Shown in pieces: positions 10,415-20,112 of a stretch of 64,000 bases of DNA. The stretch covers positions 568,519 through 632,518 of the forward strand of contig NZ_JAAORJ010000004.1 in NCBI RefSeq assembly GCF_017696315.1, written 5' to 3'. The stretch's first letter is position 1. Every line of letters begins with the position of its first letter. This DNA comes from Prochlorococcus marinus XMU1412 (GTDB lineage Bacteria; Cyanobacteriota; Cyanobacteriia; PCC-6307; Cyanobiaceae). Both the position numbers and the translations under genes were made by a program. A model generated the notes under the pieces. The model had not been told where the DNA came from, did no database searches, and worked only from the letters and a program-made list of their open reading frames with translations.

Positions 10415-10972
10415 ATGGAAATATCTTCCTTTCAATCTTATTTAATAATTCTTTTTGTTGTATTGATAATAATTTCTATTTTTGTATTCAGACAATTTCT
10501 AAAAACAAGAAGTGAAGAATTAAATTTAGTAAAATTCGAGCAGAAAGGTTTAGATTCTCTCACTCAAGCCACAGAATTATATGAATTTGGGTCTATTCAG
10601 ATAAAAAAAAGATTATATTCTGAAGCAACTAAAACTTTTTTAAAAGCAATTGAAAATTATGAAAATGAACCTGATGAAGCCAAAGCGATAATAAATAATG
10701 CTTTAGGATTTTCTTATGCTGCTCAAAATGAATTTAAGAAAGCAATTAAACACTATAAATCTGCAATAAAATCACTTCCAGAATATCCTATAGCCCTAAA
10801 TAACCTCGCATCAGCACAACAGCGTTTACTTGAGTACGACTTGGCATATGAAACTTATCAAAAAGTTTTGGTGATAGATCCAAAAAACAAAACAGCAATT
10901 AAAAAAAGTAAGGAGTTAGAAAAAAGAAACAATTATGAACCTTATAAAGGTATTAAAGATAAGGGATTCTAA
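10415..10972 (+). CDS. Membrane-anchored tetratricopeptide-repeat protein
   Basis: The 185-residue protein has one N-terminal hydrophobic helix (about residues 8-26) and then two to three TPR-like repeats between about residues 55 and 165, including [20 protein letters not shown] and the following [12 protein letters not shown] helix pair. TPR units usually bind other proteins, so this is probably an adaptor tethered to a membrane. It lies between rplT and thiG on the same strand, and thiG begins two bases after its stop, so it is likely in the same transcript. A specific function cannot be assigned. Confidence 0.8.
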   Translation: MEISSFQSYLIILFVVLIIISIFVFRQFLKTRSEELNLVKFEQKGLDSLTQATELYEFGSIQIKKRLYSEATKTFLKAIENYENEPDEAKAIINNALGFSYAAQNEFKKAIKHYKSAIKSLPEYPIALNNLASAQQRLLEYDLAYETYQKVLVIDPKNKTAIKKSKELEKRNNYEPYKGIKDKGF

Positions 10973-10974
10973 AT

Positions 10975-11769
10975 ATGGAAAATTATTCTTCTTTACTAAT
11001 TGGTGGAAAACAATTTTCCAGTAGATTAATGGTTGGTACTGGCAAATACAAATCTACTCAAGATATGGTGGAAAGTTTGTCAAATTCTGACACGGAAATT
11101 ATAACCGTCGCTGTTAGAAGAATTAAGAATGATCAGACCGGAGAAAATTTACTCGAAAAGATCAACTGGACAAAATACTGGATGCTTCCTAATACAGCTG
11201 GTTGTGTTAATTCCGATGAGGCAGTGAGAATAGCAATTTTGGGAAGAGAACTTGCAAAATTGTCTGGTCAAGAAGAAAATAATTTTGTGAAGCTAGAAGT
11301 TATTCCTGACAAAAAGTATTTGCTACCAGATCCAATAGAAACCATTAAAGCAGCCGAAATTTTAATAAAAAAGGGTTTTGCTGTACTTCCCTATATCAAT
11401 GCAGATCCTATTCTTGCAAAAAGACTAGAAGAAATAGGTTGTGCAACTGTAATGCCATTGGGCTCGCCTATAGGCTCCGGCCAAGGTTTATTAAATCTAT
11501 CAAATATAAGGATAATTATTGAAAATGCAAAAGTGCCAGTAATAATTGACGCAGGAATTGGGGTGCCTAGTGAAGCTTCTCAAGCTATGGAAATTGGAGC
11601 TGATGGTGTTTTAATCAATAGTGCAATAGCACAATCTGCAAATCCTCCTCTAATGGCTCAAGCGATAAATTATGGAGTAAAAGCTGGCAGGAAAGCTTTT
11701 CTGGCAGGAAGAATTAAAAAACAAGACTTTGCAGTAGCAAGTTCACCGGAAAAAAACATATCTATCTAA
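10975..11769 (+). CDS. thiG: Thiazole synthase
   Basis: ThiG builds the thiazole phosphate ring of thiamine from deoxyxylulose phosphate, ThiS-thiocarboxylate and dehydroglycine. The 264-residue TIM-barrel protein shows the family blocks [34 protein letters not shown] and the [12 protein letters not shown] phosphate-binding segment near the C-terminus. In some cyanobacteria thiG is fused to thiO; here it stands alone. The dehydroglycine-forming oxidase must be encoded elsewhere, possibly the FAD oxidoreductase at 55.7 kb. The ATG follows the TPR gene by two bases. Confidence 0.95.
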   Translation: MENYSSLLIGGKQFSSRLMVGTGKYKSTQDMVESLSNSDTEIITVAVRRIKNDQTGENLLEKINWTKYWMLPNTAGCVNSDEAVRIAILGRELAKLSGQEENNFVKLEVIPDKKYLLPDPIETIKAAEILIKKGFAVLPYINADPILAKRLEEIGCATVMPLGSPIGSGQGLLNLSNIRIIIENAKVPVIIDAGIGVPSEASQAMEIGADGVLINSAIAQSANPPLMAQAINYGVKAGRKAFLAGRIKKQDFAVASSPEKNISI

Positions 11770-11935
11770 TTATCTTCATTGAGCAAAGTTCTTAAAAGAG
11801 AATAAAAAGTTATTTTTTTATTTATCATATTAAGAAAGAAGATTTGAAACTATTTTCAATGTTTTTTCGCAAATTGGAAGCGCACTGTAGTAATTTAATA
11901 AATATATTATGAATCTATTAATTCTGGAGTTCTGA

Positions 11936-13129
11936 GTGAAAGTTATTGTTCTAGGTGGAGATGGTTTTTGCGGTTGGCCTTGTGCGGTGAATTTAGCAGA
12001 GCAAAATCATGATGTAATTATTGTAGACAATTTAAGTCGTAGAAAAATTGATATTGATCTAGAGGTAGAATCTTTAACTCCAATTGCTTCGATAACAGAA
12101 CGGCTTTCTGCATGGGAAGAAATTGGAGGTAAGCCTATGAGATTTCTTAACATGGATATCTCTAAACAATATCAAAAATTACTCAATTTGCTCATTGATG
12201 AAAAGCCAGATTCTGTGATCCATTTTGCAGAACAAAGAGCAGCGCCTTACTCGATGAAATCTAGTTTTACCAAAAGATATACAGTTGATAATAATGTTAA
12301 CGGCACCCACAACCTTCTTGCCGCAATAGTTGAGAGTAATTTAGATATTCATGTTGTACATTTAGGAACAATGGGAGTTTATGGATATGGATCACATAGA
12401 GGTGCAACAATTCCAGAAGGTTATCTAAAAGTTGAAGTGCCACAACCAGATGGAAGTCGCTTTGAAGAAGAAATATTACACCCTGCAAGTCCTGGTAGTG
12501 TTTACCATATGACTAAAACTTTAGATCAATTATTATTTCTTTACTACAACAAAAATGATCTTGTAAGGATTACTGATCTACATCAAGGTATCGTTTGGGG
12601 AACAAATACAGAGGCAACTTTAAAAGATCCTAGATTAACAAACCGATTTGACTACGACGGAGATTATGGAACTGTTCTAAACAGATTTCTAATGCAAGCT
12701 GCAATTGGATATCCATTAAGTGTTCATGGAACAGGAGGGCAAACAAGAGCCTTTATACACATAAAAGACTCTGTTAAATGTGTACAACTTGCTCTTGAAA
12801 ATCCTCCAAAACCTGGAGAGAGAGTTAAAATCTTTAATCAAATGACTGAAAGTCATCAAGTTGGAGAACTAGCCAAAAAAGTTGCGTCTCTAACAGGTGC
12901 TGATATCAATTATTTGCCAAATCCTAGGAATGAAGCAGTAGAAAATGATCTGATTGTTGATAATAAATGCTTTATAGAATTAGGTTTAAACCCAACGACT
13001 CTGGATAATGGTTTATTAGAAGAAGTTGTTGAAGTTGCTAAAAAATACTCCAATAGATGTGATCTGAAACGCATACCTTGTGTTTCATCGTGGACTAAAA
13101 AACAAGCTGAGGCCATAAAAACTAATTAA
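11936..13129 (+). CDS. sqdB: UDP-sulfoquinovose synthase
   Basis: SqdB converts UDP-glucose plus sulfite to UDP-sulfoquinovose, the head-group donor for the thylakoid sulfolipid SQDG. It is 397 residues with an N-terminal NAD-binding motif (GGDGFCGWP) and the short-chain dehydrogenase YxxxK pair in VYHMTK near residue 187. The start is GTG at 11936, placed exactly before the first Rossmann strand. A 166-base AT-rich gap precedes it and probably carries its promoter. The sulfolipid transferase follows 27 bases later. Sulfolipids allow marine picocyanobacteria to save phosphorus. Confidence 0.96.
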   Translation: MKVIVLGGDGFCGWPCAVNLAEQNHDVIIVDNLSRRKIDIDLEVESLTPIASITERLSAWEEIGGKPMRFLNMDISKQYQKLLNLLIDEKPDSVIHFAEQRAAPYSMKSSFTKRYTVDNNVNGTHNLLAAIVESNLDIHVVHLGTMGVYGYGSHRGATIPEGYLKVEVPQPDGSRFEEEILHPASPGSVYHMTKTLDQLLFLYYNKNDLVRITDLHQGIVWGTNTEATLKDPRLTNRFDYDGDYGTVLNRFLMQAAIGYPLSVHGTGGQTRAFIHIKDSVKCVQLALENPPKPGERVKIFNQMTESHQVGELAKKVASLTGADINYLPNPRNEAVENDLIVDNKCFIELGLNPTTLDNGLLEEVVEVAKKYSNRCDLKRIPCVSSWTKKQAEAIKTN

Positions 13130-13156
13130 AATTTCTGAAATAATTACCTTAAGAAA

Positions 13157-14290
13157 GTGAAAATTGCATTGTTTACTGAAACTTTTTTACCTAAAGTTGA
13201 CGGCATAGTCACAAGACTGACTAAAACGATTGAATTTTTAATAAAAAATGGTGATGAAGTTATAATTTTTTGTCCCGAAGGGTGTCCAGAGTCATATATG
13301 GGCGCAACTGTAGTCGGAGTTGCTGCAATGCCATTACCCTTATACCCAGAGTTGAAGCTTGGTTTACCAGGTCCAGCAGTCTCAGATAAGTTAGAAAAAT
13401 TTAACCCAGATTTGATACATGTTGTTAATCCAGCTGTACTAGGCTTAGGGGGCATATGGTTAGCGAAAACTAATAATATTCCTTTAATTGCAAGTTATCA
13501 TACTCATCTTCCGAAATATCTAGAACATTACGGTATGGGTATGTTAGAGCCACTTTTGTGGGAATTACTTAAAGCAGCACATAATCAAGCCTTGTTAAAT
13601 TTATGTACATCCACCGCTATGGTAAATGAGTTAAAAGATAAAGGTATTCAAAGGACTGCTCTATGGCAAAGAGGAGTAGATACTTACAGTTTCCGACCAG
13701 ATTTGAGAAGTAAGAAAATGAGAAAAAAATTATTTGGGGAATATAACGACGCTAATTACTTATTGATTTATGTAGGAAGATTATCAGCAGAAAAACAAAT
13801 TGAGAGAATCAAACCAGTATTAGAAAGTATCCCTAATGCTTGCCTAGCACTTGTAGGTGACGGACCATATAGAAACCAGCTTGAAAAAATCTTCGAAAAT
13901 ACCAAGACTAATTTCATAGGATATTTATCTGGTGATGAGCTTGCTAGCGCCTATGCGTCAGGAGATATATTTTTATTTCCATCAAGTACAGAAACACTTG
14001 GGTTAGTCTTATTAGAAGCTATGGCAGCAGGATGTCCAGTGATCGGAGCCAACAAGGGGGGGATTCCAGATATTATTAGCGATGGGGTTAATGGTTGTTT
14101 ATATGATCCTGATGAAAAAGATAATGGGGAACAGAGTTTGATTGAAGCGACAAAAAAAATTCTAGAAAATGAAGATAAAAGAGAAGTTATGAGGAAAGAG
14201 GCACGAAGCGAAGCAGAAAAATGGGATTGGAATCAAGCAACGTTACAACTGCAAAATTATTATGCAGATACTCTCAAAGAAATAGATTAA
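13157..14290 (+). CDS. sqdX: Sulfolipid synthase (UDP-sulfoquinovose:diacylglycerol glycosyltransferase)
   Basis: This GT4-family glycosyltransferase transfers sulfoquinovose onto diacylglycerol to form SQDG. The 377-residue protein has the GT-B layout: an N-terminal domain beginning FTETFLPKVDGI, a YVGRLSAEKQIE hinge near residue 205, and the donor-binding PSSTETLGLVLLEAMAAGCPV block at about 275-295. The GTG at 13157 puts the first beta strand right at the N-terminus. Its position behind sqdB gives the substrate assignment; by motifs alone it is a general GT4 enzyme. Confidence 0.93.
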   Translation: MKIALFTETFLPKVDGIVTRLTKTIEFLIKNGDEVIIFCPEGCPESYMGATVVGVAAMPLPLYPELKLGLPGPAVSDKLEKFNPDLIHVVNPAVLGLGGIWLAKTNNIPLIASYHTHLPKYLEHYGMGMLEPLLWELLKAAHNQALLNLCTSTAMVNELKDKGIQRTALWQRGVDTYSFRPDLRSKKMRKKLFGEYNDANYLLIYVGRLSAEKQIERIKPVLESIPNACLALVGDGPYRNQLEKIFENTKTNFIGYLSGDELASAYASGDIFLFPSSTETLGLVLLEAMAAGCPVIGANKGGIPDIISDGVNGCLYDPDEKDNGEQSLIEATKKILENEDKREVMRKEARSEAEKWDWNQATLQLQNYYADTLKEID

Positions 14291-14302
14291 ACTAAATCTT
14301 AA

Positions 14303-14551
14303 TTATGCTACGTGTGGAGGTGTAGGACTGCTATACGAACTTAAAGGAAGTATTAGAGTAGCAATGTTTTGATTCTTTTCAGGCCTTTTTTTCTTTGAGA
14401 ATTTTTTACCAAAAGGCACTCTTATAACATTAGTTCCCTCAATGGAACAAATGTTTGAGTTATCTCCTGAAAAATTATTGACAAAATTTGGTAAGTCGAC
14501 ATTTTTAACTGGCAGGTGCTTAACATTACCAGATTTAAAATCTTTGGTCAT
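14303..14551 (-). CDS. Small hypothetical protein, 82 residues
   Basis: I do not recognise a domain. The protein has a mid-region basic patch (GKKFSKKKRPEKN) and a proline-rich C-terminal end, with no membrane segment. It starts at an ATG 130 bases downstream of gcvP on the same strand and ends 12 bases from the convergent sqdX stop. The reading frame fills the gap and has ordinary codon use, which favours a real lineage-specific gene over chance. Confidence 0.55.
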   Translation of the reverse strand: MTKDFKSGNVKHLPVKNVDLPNFVNNFSGDNSNICSIEGTNVIRVPFGKKFSKKKRPEKNQNIATLILPLSSYSSPTPPHVA

Positions 14552-14665
14552 AGCTTCAAATACCCCAAAAAATTTGATGCTTGAATATTTTAATAAAAAA
14601 ATTTAAAAAAATTCTATAAGAAAATATTAAATTTTTATTCTCACTGATAATAACTAAGTAAATTC

Positions 14666-14681
14666 AAGGACGCTAGTCCTT
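14666..14681 (-). terminator. Six-base stem-loop at the gcvP stop codon
   Basis: AAGGAC (14666-14671) and GTCCTT (14676-14681) form a perfect stem with a GCTA loop, beginning at the last base of the gcvP stop. The bases after the stem in the direction of gcvP (GAATTTAC) are not a strong U-tract, so this may be an RNA 3-prime stabiliser or a weak terminator. Confidence 0.4.
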
Positions 14682-17590
14682 TAAGCACATTTTTTTTCTT
14701 CGAAAGTCTCTCCTTGATTTATATTGCAAGAACAAATTAAATTGCGATCACCATATGCATTATTGATCCTAGAAACTGAAGACCAAAACTTAATAGATTT
14801 TGGACTTTTATAAGGAAAAGAAGCTTTTTCTTTGGAATAAGGATAATGCCAATTATCAGCAATTAACTCTTTCAGCGTATGAGGAGCGTTACTTATTACA
14901 TTATTATTCTTTAATTCAATATTTTTTTCTATTTCGCTGATTTCTTCTCCAATCAATAGCATAGCCTCGCAAAATCTATCCAATTCAACCAAACTTTCAC
15001 TTTCAGTAGGCTCTATCATTATGGTCTCAGGAACAGGCCAACTGATAGTTGGGGCATGAAAACTATAATCTATTAATCGTTTAGCTAAATCATTTACACT
15101 CAAACCAGTTTTGGATTTTAAATCTCTAAAATCTAAAATACATTCATGTGCGACAAAATTATTTTTTCCTTTATAAAGAATCTTGAATTTATGCTTTAAA
15201 GAATGCGCAATATAATTTGCAGATAAAATTGCATGCGCAGTTGCTTTCCTTAAACCACTAAGACCAGCCATTTTTATGTACATCCAACTTATTGGAAGAA
15301 TACTTGCACTCCCATACTTGGCAGAAGATACGTAATTGGAACTATTAGATAAATTATTATCCATTAAGGAATGAGTAGGAAGAAATGGGCTTAAAGTTTC
15401 TGATGCAGCAACTGGACCTACTCCTGGACCACCACCTCCATGTGGAATACAGAATGTTTTATGTAAATTCAAATGACAAACATCAACACCATAATTCCCC
15501 GGTTTACATAATCCAACCTGTGCGTTCAAATTTGCTCCATCTAAATAGACAAATCCTCCAACAGAGTGAATTAAATCACATATCTTTCTGATTTGTAATT
15601 CAAACACTCCATGAGTAGAGGGATAAGTCAACATAAGAGCCCCTATTTGGTTATCAAATTTCTTGACCTTGATCGACAAATCTTGAAAATCAATATTTCC
15701 TTCGTCATCACATTCAACAGTTAACACATCAAAACCTGCCATAACTGCACTTGCTGGATTTGTTCCATGAGCACTTTTAGGAATTAAACATTTTTTTCTA
15801 AACAGTTCACCTTTTGATTCAAAATAAGAATTTATTGCCAATAGGCCTGCAAACTCTCCTTGAGAGCCAGCATTTGGTTGAAAAGAAACTGATTTTAAAC
15901 CAACAATATCACTTATCCATTTTTCTAGGTCAGATATGATTTTTGAATAGCCTTTAGTTTGATCTGGTGGGGAAAAAGGATGAATAGAAGATAAATTAGC
16001 CCAAGAGACTGGATTTAACTCTGCTGAAGAATTTAACTTCATGGTACAGCTTCCCAATGGCATCATCCCATCTACCAAAGAAAAATCTTTTTCAGCAAGT
16101 CGGAATATATATCTCATTAATTCAGTTTCACTTTGGTAATTTGTAAATATATCTTGCTGCATCCATGCACTGGATCTCAAAGCTAAACTTTCAAGATGAA
16201 ATACTTTATCGAATTTTATATGCTCTATATCTTCTTCTTTTTCTATAAGGTTTGCAATAAAAGTCAAAATATCTTTGATTTCTTTTTCATTACTAAGCTC
16301 ATCTAAAGAGATCCCAAAGCCAGTTGAATTTTCAATAGTTGCTCCCAACGGCAAAATTCTTAAGTTATAGCCATTTTTTAAAGCTTCATTATGGATCCTG
16401 TGGGAATGCTCAGAATAAACATCAACGCTATCAAATCTAATCCCATCAGGAATATCAAAACCTAAAGCAGCTAAACTTGATTCTAAATTTATTCTCAACT
16501 CCACTAATCTCTTAGCAATTTGCGTTAATCCAGAGGGTCCATGATAAATAGCATAAAAAGAAGAAATTATTGCTAACAAAGATTGTGCAGTACAAATATT
16601 ACTAGTGGCCTTTTCCCTTCTAATATGTTGCTCTCTTGTTTGCAATGCTAGTCTTAGAGACTTTTCTCCATTTTTAGATAGAGTTTGCCCAACAATTCTT
16701 CCAGGTATCAGCCTTTTATATTTTTCGCTACAAGCAAAATATGCTGCATGGGGGCCACCAAAACCCATTGGAACACCAAATCTTTGCATACTACCCACTG
16801 CCACATCGACACCAAATTCAGAAATTGGTTGAATCAAAACTTGTGCCAGTGGATCAATACATGCAGTAACAATGATTTCTGATCTATGTGCTTGGGAGAT
16901 TAAGAATGTGGGATCATATAATTCCCCATTTTTACCAGGTAATTGCAACAACATTCCAAAAACATCATCGTGATTAGGAAGATTGCTTTGAGTAAAGCGT
17001 TTTAAGGATATTCCTAAAGGTTTTGCTCTGGTTTGTAGAACATTAAAAGTATGGTCAAAAACATTTGATTCCACTAAGTACACTTTTGAAGATTTATTTT
17101 TTCTTGCGGAAAAACTCATGGCCATAGCTTCTGCAGCAGCAGTACCCTCATCTAACAAAGATGCATTGGCGACAGGAAATCCTGTTAGTTCACAAACAAT
17201 AGTCTGGAAATTAAATAGAGCTTCTAATCTTCCTTGTGCAATTTCTGCTTGATATGGAGTATAAGACGTGTACCACCTTGGATTTTCGAGAACATGTCTC
17301 TGGATTACTTTAGGCATGTGATTGTCAAAATAACCAAGGCCTATTAGAGATCTCATTTTAGTATTTTTATTCGCAATCTCTTCTAATTCATTTAAAGCCT
17401 CAATTTCTGAACAACCTTGGGGCAATATTTCTGAAGATTTATCTTTAAGCTGAATATCTTCAGGAATAACTTGATTTATAAATTGATCAATATTATTAAA
17501 ACCAAGCTTGTTCAGCATAATTCTTTCATCATTATCTCCTAACCCAAGATGCCTATCTATAAACAAATCAGACCCAAATTTGGATGTCAT
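14681..17590 (-). CDS. gcvP: Glycine dehydrogenase (decarboxylating), P protein of glycine cleavage system
   Basis: This PLP enzyme decarboxylates glycine and passes the aminomethyl group to lipoyl-GcvH; in cyanobacteria it serves photorespiratory glycine disposal and one-carbon supply. It is a single 969-residue chain, so the homodimeric form and not the split alpha2beta2 form. Key segments are the N-terminal DRHLGLGDND block, SLLDEGTAAAEAM, MPLGSCTMKLN and the PLP-lysine motif LNLHKTFCIPHGGGGPG near residue 725. It lies 45 bases downstream of gcvH on the same strand. Confidence 0.97.
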   Translation of the reverse strand: MTSKFGSDLFIDRHLGLGDNDERIMLNKLGFNNIDQFINQVIPEDIQLKDKSSEILPQGCSEIEALNELEEIANKNTKMRSLIGLGYFDNHMPKVIQRHVLENPRWYTSYTPYQAEIAQGRLEALFNFQTIVCELTGFPVANASLLDEGTAAAEAMAMSFSARKNKSSKVYLVESNVFDHTFNVLQTRAKPLGISLKRFTQSNLPNHDDVFGMLLQLPGKNGELYDPTFLISQAHRSEIIVTACIDPLAQVLIQPISEFGVDVAVGSMQRFGVPMGFGGPHAAYFACSEKYKRLIPGRIVGQTLSKNGEKSLRLALQTREQHIRREKATSNICTAQSLLAIISSFYAIYHGPSGLTQIAKRLVELRINLESSLAALGFDIPDGIRFDSVDVYSEHSHRIHNEALKNGYNLRILPLGATIENSTGFGISLDELSNEKEIKDILTFIANLIEKEEDIEHIKFDKVFHLESLALRSSAWMQQDIFTNYQSETELMRYIFRLAEKDFSLVDGMMPLGSCTMKLNSSAELNPVSWANLSSIHPFSPPDQTKGYSKIISDLEKWISDIVGLKSVSFQPNAGSQGEFAGLLAINSYFESKGELFRKKCLIPKSAHGTNPASAVMAGFDVLTVECDDEGNIDFQDLSIKVKKFDNQIGALMLTYPSTHGVFELQIRKICDLIHSVGGFVYLDGANLNAQVGLCKPGNYGVDVCHLNLHKTFCIPHGGGGPGVGPVAASETLSPFLPTHSLMDNNLSNSSNYVSSAKYGSASILPISWMYIKMAGLSGLRKATAHAILSANYIAHSLKHKFKILYKGKNNFVAHECILDFRDLKSKTGLSVNDLAKRLIDYSFHAPTISWPVPETIMIEPTESESLVELDRFCEAMLLIGEEISEIEKNIELKNNNVISNAPHTLKELIADNWHYPYSKEKASFPYKSPKSIKFWSSVSRINNAYGDRNLICSCNINQGETFEEKKCA

Positions 17591-17635
17591 ATTAAAATAT
17601 TTTTCTTTAAAATAGCTCTTTTTAAAAAATTTGCC

Positions 17636-18025
17636 TTATTTTGGTACAACCTTTGATTGATATTCCTCAGAAGTCATCAAATCAGCAATTGATGCTTTTG
17701 ATTCTGGTTTCAAAATGACTAACCAACCCTCTCCAATCGGATCATTCTGTAAAAGCTCAGGGTTCTCAATAACACTTTCATTTACAGATACTATTTCCCC
17801 TGAAAAAGGAAGATAGACTTCCTCTACGGCCTTAACTGATTCTATTGTTCCAAAAGTCTCGCCTTTCTCTAAAGTCGCCCCTTCATCAGCTAATTCAACA
17901 AAAACAATATCTCCTAATTGATCTATAGCGAATTCACTAACTCCAATTTTTAGTAATCCATTTTCTTCCAAGACATATTCATGAGTATCAGCATAGTTGA
18001 GGTTGTCTGGAAACTTGTAAGACAT
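17636..18025 (-). CDS. gcvH: Glycine cleavage system H protein
   Basis: This lipoylated shuttle protein carries the aminomethyl group between GcvP and GcvT. It is 129 residues, the normal length. The lipoyl-accepting lysine is Lys65 in the motif TIESVKAVEEVY. It lies just upstream of gcvP and two bases downstream of the PLP-lyase gene, all leftward, so the three are probably one transcript. gcvT is not in this cluster; it is at 35.4 kb in the same window. Confidence 0.97.
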   Translation of the reverse strand: MSYKFPDNLNYADTHEYVLEENGLLKIGVSEFAIDQLGDIVFVELADEGATLEKGETFGTIESVKAVEEVYLPFSGEIVSVNESVIENPELLQNDPIGEGWLVILKPESKASIADLMTSEEYQSKVVPK

Positions 18026-18027
18026 GA

Positions 18028-19320
18028 TTAAGTAGATAAAGGAAGTAGAGAATCCTTTGAAATTAATTTTTCCTCTAATAATTCAGATAATAATCGAATT
18101 AATGCAATTTTGATGTGAGCTATGTGAGAACCACCTTGAACAAAAATATTGTAAGGATCTCTTAAAGGGGCATCAGCAGAAAATTCACTTGTACTACCTT
18201 CAATAAATGTACCTCCTGCCATTAATAATTTTGAATCATATCCATCCATTGATGATGGAACAACATTCAGAAAAGAATCTACTGGTGAAGAATTTTGAAA
18301 AGATTGACAAACTTTTTGTACCAAATCAGGATTATTCAATCTTACTGACTGAATAAGATCAGATCTATAAGTTGCTGGCTCTGGTAAAACCTTATATCCC
18401 AAATTTTTAAAGACTGCTGCAACCATATCAGCACCTTTTAGTGATTCGTGAACAATTTGTGGTGCTAAAAACAAACCCTGCAAAATTAATCTTCCTAGTC
18501 CAAAATTTATTCCTGCAGAAGAACCAATGCCTGGTGAGGTTAATCTAGAACATGCCATCTCAACCAACTCTGCATCTCCTGCAACATAGCCACCAGTAGG
18601 AACGATTGTTCCTCCCAAATTTTTAATCAATGATCCAGCAATTATATTTGCCCCTTTAGAAATTGGTTCACTGTCTTCAACAAGCTCCCCATAACAGTTA
18701 TCAACAAAACATATACAATTAGGATCAAGGGAATGAATAAGACTACAAATTTTCTCTATCTGATGATTCGTAAGAGACTTTCTCCAACTATATCCACAAC
18801 TCTTTTGTATGAATACTAATTTGCATGAATTTTTTTCAAAAGAATGAACAATTTTTTCTTCAAAAGAATCAAAATTCTCGCAGATATTTATTTGCTTATA
18901 TTCAATGTCAAAATCTTTAAGTGAGCCTTTTCCTCCTCCCCTAATTCCTATGACTTCTTCTAACGTATCATATGGTTGTCCTGTAAGAGATAACATTACA
19001 TCTCCAGGTCGAAGAATTCCAAATAAGACAGAACTTATTGCATGCGTTCCACTTACAAATTGCATCCTCACAGCAGCCTTTTCTGCAAGAAACAATCTTG
19101 CAAAAACCGCATCAATTTTTTCTCTAGATATATCATCATGACCACTACCAGAAGATTGATTGAAATGACTACTAGAAACTTTTTCTTCTTTAAAAATTGT
19201 CAAAATATTTTCTAATTTCTGGAAAACCTGATTGGACCTTTCTTGGAAAACTTTACTTAAACTCTCTTCGACAGAAAGAACAGCGTTTTCAGCCAGTTTT
19301 AAGTTATTGTCAAGAGTCAT
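18028..19320 (-). CDS. PLP-dependent methionine gamma-lyase-like protein (aluminium-resistance family)
   Basis: A 430-residue fold-type I PLP enzyme of the family annotated as methionine gamma-lyase-like or aluminium resistance protein (PF06838). Visible features are FVSGTHAISSVLFG near residue 90, FVDNCYGELVE around 205, and the predicted PLP lysine Lys233 in AGSLIKNLGG, followed by PTGGYVAG. The true substrate of this family is poorly established; a sulfur-amino-acid or cysteine-related lyase is the usual guess. It lies two bases upstream of gcvH, which makes co-expression with glycine cleavage likely. Confidence 0.85.
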   Translation of the reverse strand: MTLDNNLKLAENAVLSVEESLSKVFQERSNQVFQKLENILTIFKEEKVSSSHFNQSSGSGHDDISREKIDAVFARLFLAEKAAVRMQFVSGTHAISSVLFGILRPGDVMLSLTGQPYDTLEEVIGIRGGGKGSLKDFDIEYKQINICENFDSFEEKIVHSFEKNSCKLVFIQKSCGYSWRKSLTNHQIEKICSLIHSLDPNCICFVDNCYGELVEDSEPISKGANIIAGSLIKNLGGTIVPTGGYVAGDAELVEMACSRLTSPGIGSSAGINFGLGRLILQGLFLAPQIVHESLKGADMVAAVFKNLGYKVLPEPATYRSDLIQSVRLNNPDLVQKVCQSFQNSSPVDSFLNVVPSSMDGYDSKLLMAGGTFIEGSTSEFSADAPLRDPYNIFVQGGSHIAHIKIALIRLLSELLEEKLISKDSLLPLST

Positions 19321-19338
19321 TTATTATGAAAATTAATG

Positions 19339-20037
19339 TTATTTTTCAGAAGCTAGATTTCTTAATTCTGCGAGGAAAGCATTAGGTCCCCTACCCTGAA
19401 AATAAGAAAGTTTTTTTGAAGCTTCATATAAATCAAGAAGTTCTCCATCTAATTCTTCTGCCGTATAATCTCTAATTCCTGCAATTACCTCAGCAAAACG
19501 TTCTCTACGGGCAGATTTATTGACAGCATATGCTTCCATTACCTGCATTTTACATGATCTCCAAGCCTTATTCTGACAAAAATGCACTGAAAGAGCATCA
19601 CTTAAAGCAGAAGCTTCTTCATCTTCTATGTACCAGTCAAAAGATGAAGGTAGAGGTTTTAATCCTGAAAATATCTCGAATAACTCCCCTGCCGACAATG
19701 GATTACCATAATCATTTTTTAAGGGTAATGCAGACTCTTCCAAAGATTTCCATAACTCTGGGTAATCGCTTTCAAAACGATCCCTTATTTTTTCAATACC
19801 TTGATCAAGAATCGTATTAACTTGAGCTAAAGCAAGAAATACTTCAGGACCTGGCGAAGATAACTTCCCATTCCTAAGATTAGAAATTTGCGAATTATGA
19901 ACTTTACCTAAATCAAGAACTTCTGAAAGTAATGGCAATACTCTGTGAGACCAACCATTTCTTTCATGCCAAAGGTGTATCAAATGAGCCATAGCCCTTC
20001 GACCTCTAGATAATTTATCGCGATATCCGGGACTCAC
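19339..20037 (-). CDS. Conserved cyanobacterial protein with helix-turn-helix-like segment
   Basis: A 232-residue soluble protein. Residues about 33-75 read like a Cro/C1-type helix-turn-helix: the stretch HNSQISNLRNGK followed by SPGPEVFLALAQVN has the spacing and the Ser/Asn pattern of that fold. The remainder is helical without known motifs. The start is the ATG beginning MSPGYRDKLSRGRRAM. It is divergent from desC across a 75-base gap and upstream of the PLP-lyase/gcv group, so it could regulate either side. DNA binding is inference; I do not know a characterised homologue. Confidence 0.75.
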   Translation of the reverse strand: MSPGYRDKLSRGRRAMAHLIHLWHERNGWSHRVLPLLSEVLDLGKVHNSQISNLRNGKLSSPGPEVFLALAQVNTILDQGIEKIRDRFESDYPELWKSLEESALPLKNDYGNPLSAGELFEIFSGLKPLPSSFDWYIEDEEASALSDALSVHFCQNKAWRSCKMQVMEAYAVNKSARRERFAEVIAGIRDYTAEELDGELLDLYEASKKLSYFQGRGPNAFLAELRNLASEK

Positions 20038-20112
20038 AGATAATTAAACTTATCAATAGTATAGTATGATAATATTACATATCGGTAATTTTGAAAATAG
20101 TATTTCAATATC

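Noticed and set aside
10973-10974. TPP riboswitch before thiG
   Set aside because: thiG starts two bases after the TPR gene, so no leader exists.
11770-11935. Small RNA or riboswitch in the gap before sqdB
   Set aside because: I could not see a stable stem or known motif; it most likely holds only the sqdB promoter.
12297-12488. Opposite-strand ORF inside sqdB and many similar ones elsewhere
   Set aside because: They lie entirely within well-supported genes and show no family features.
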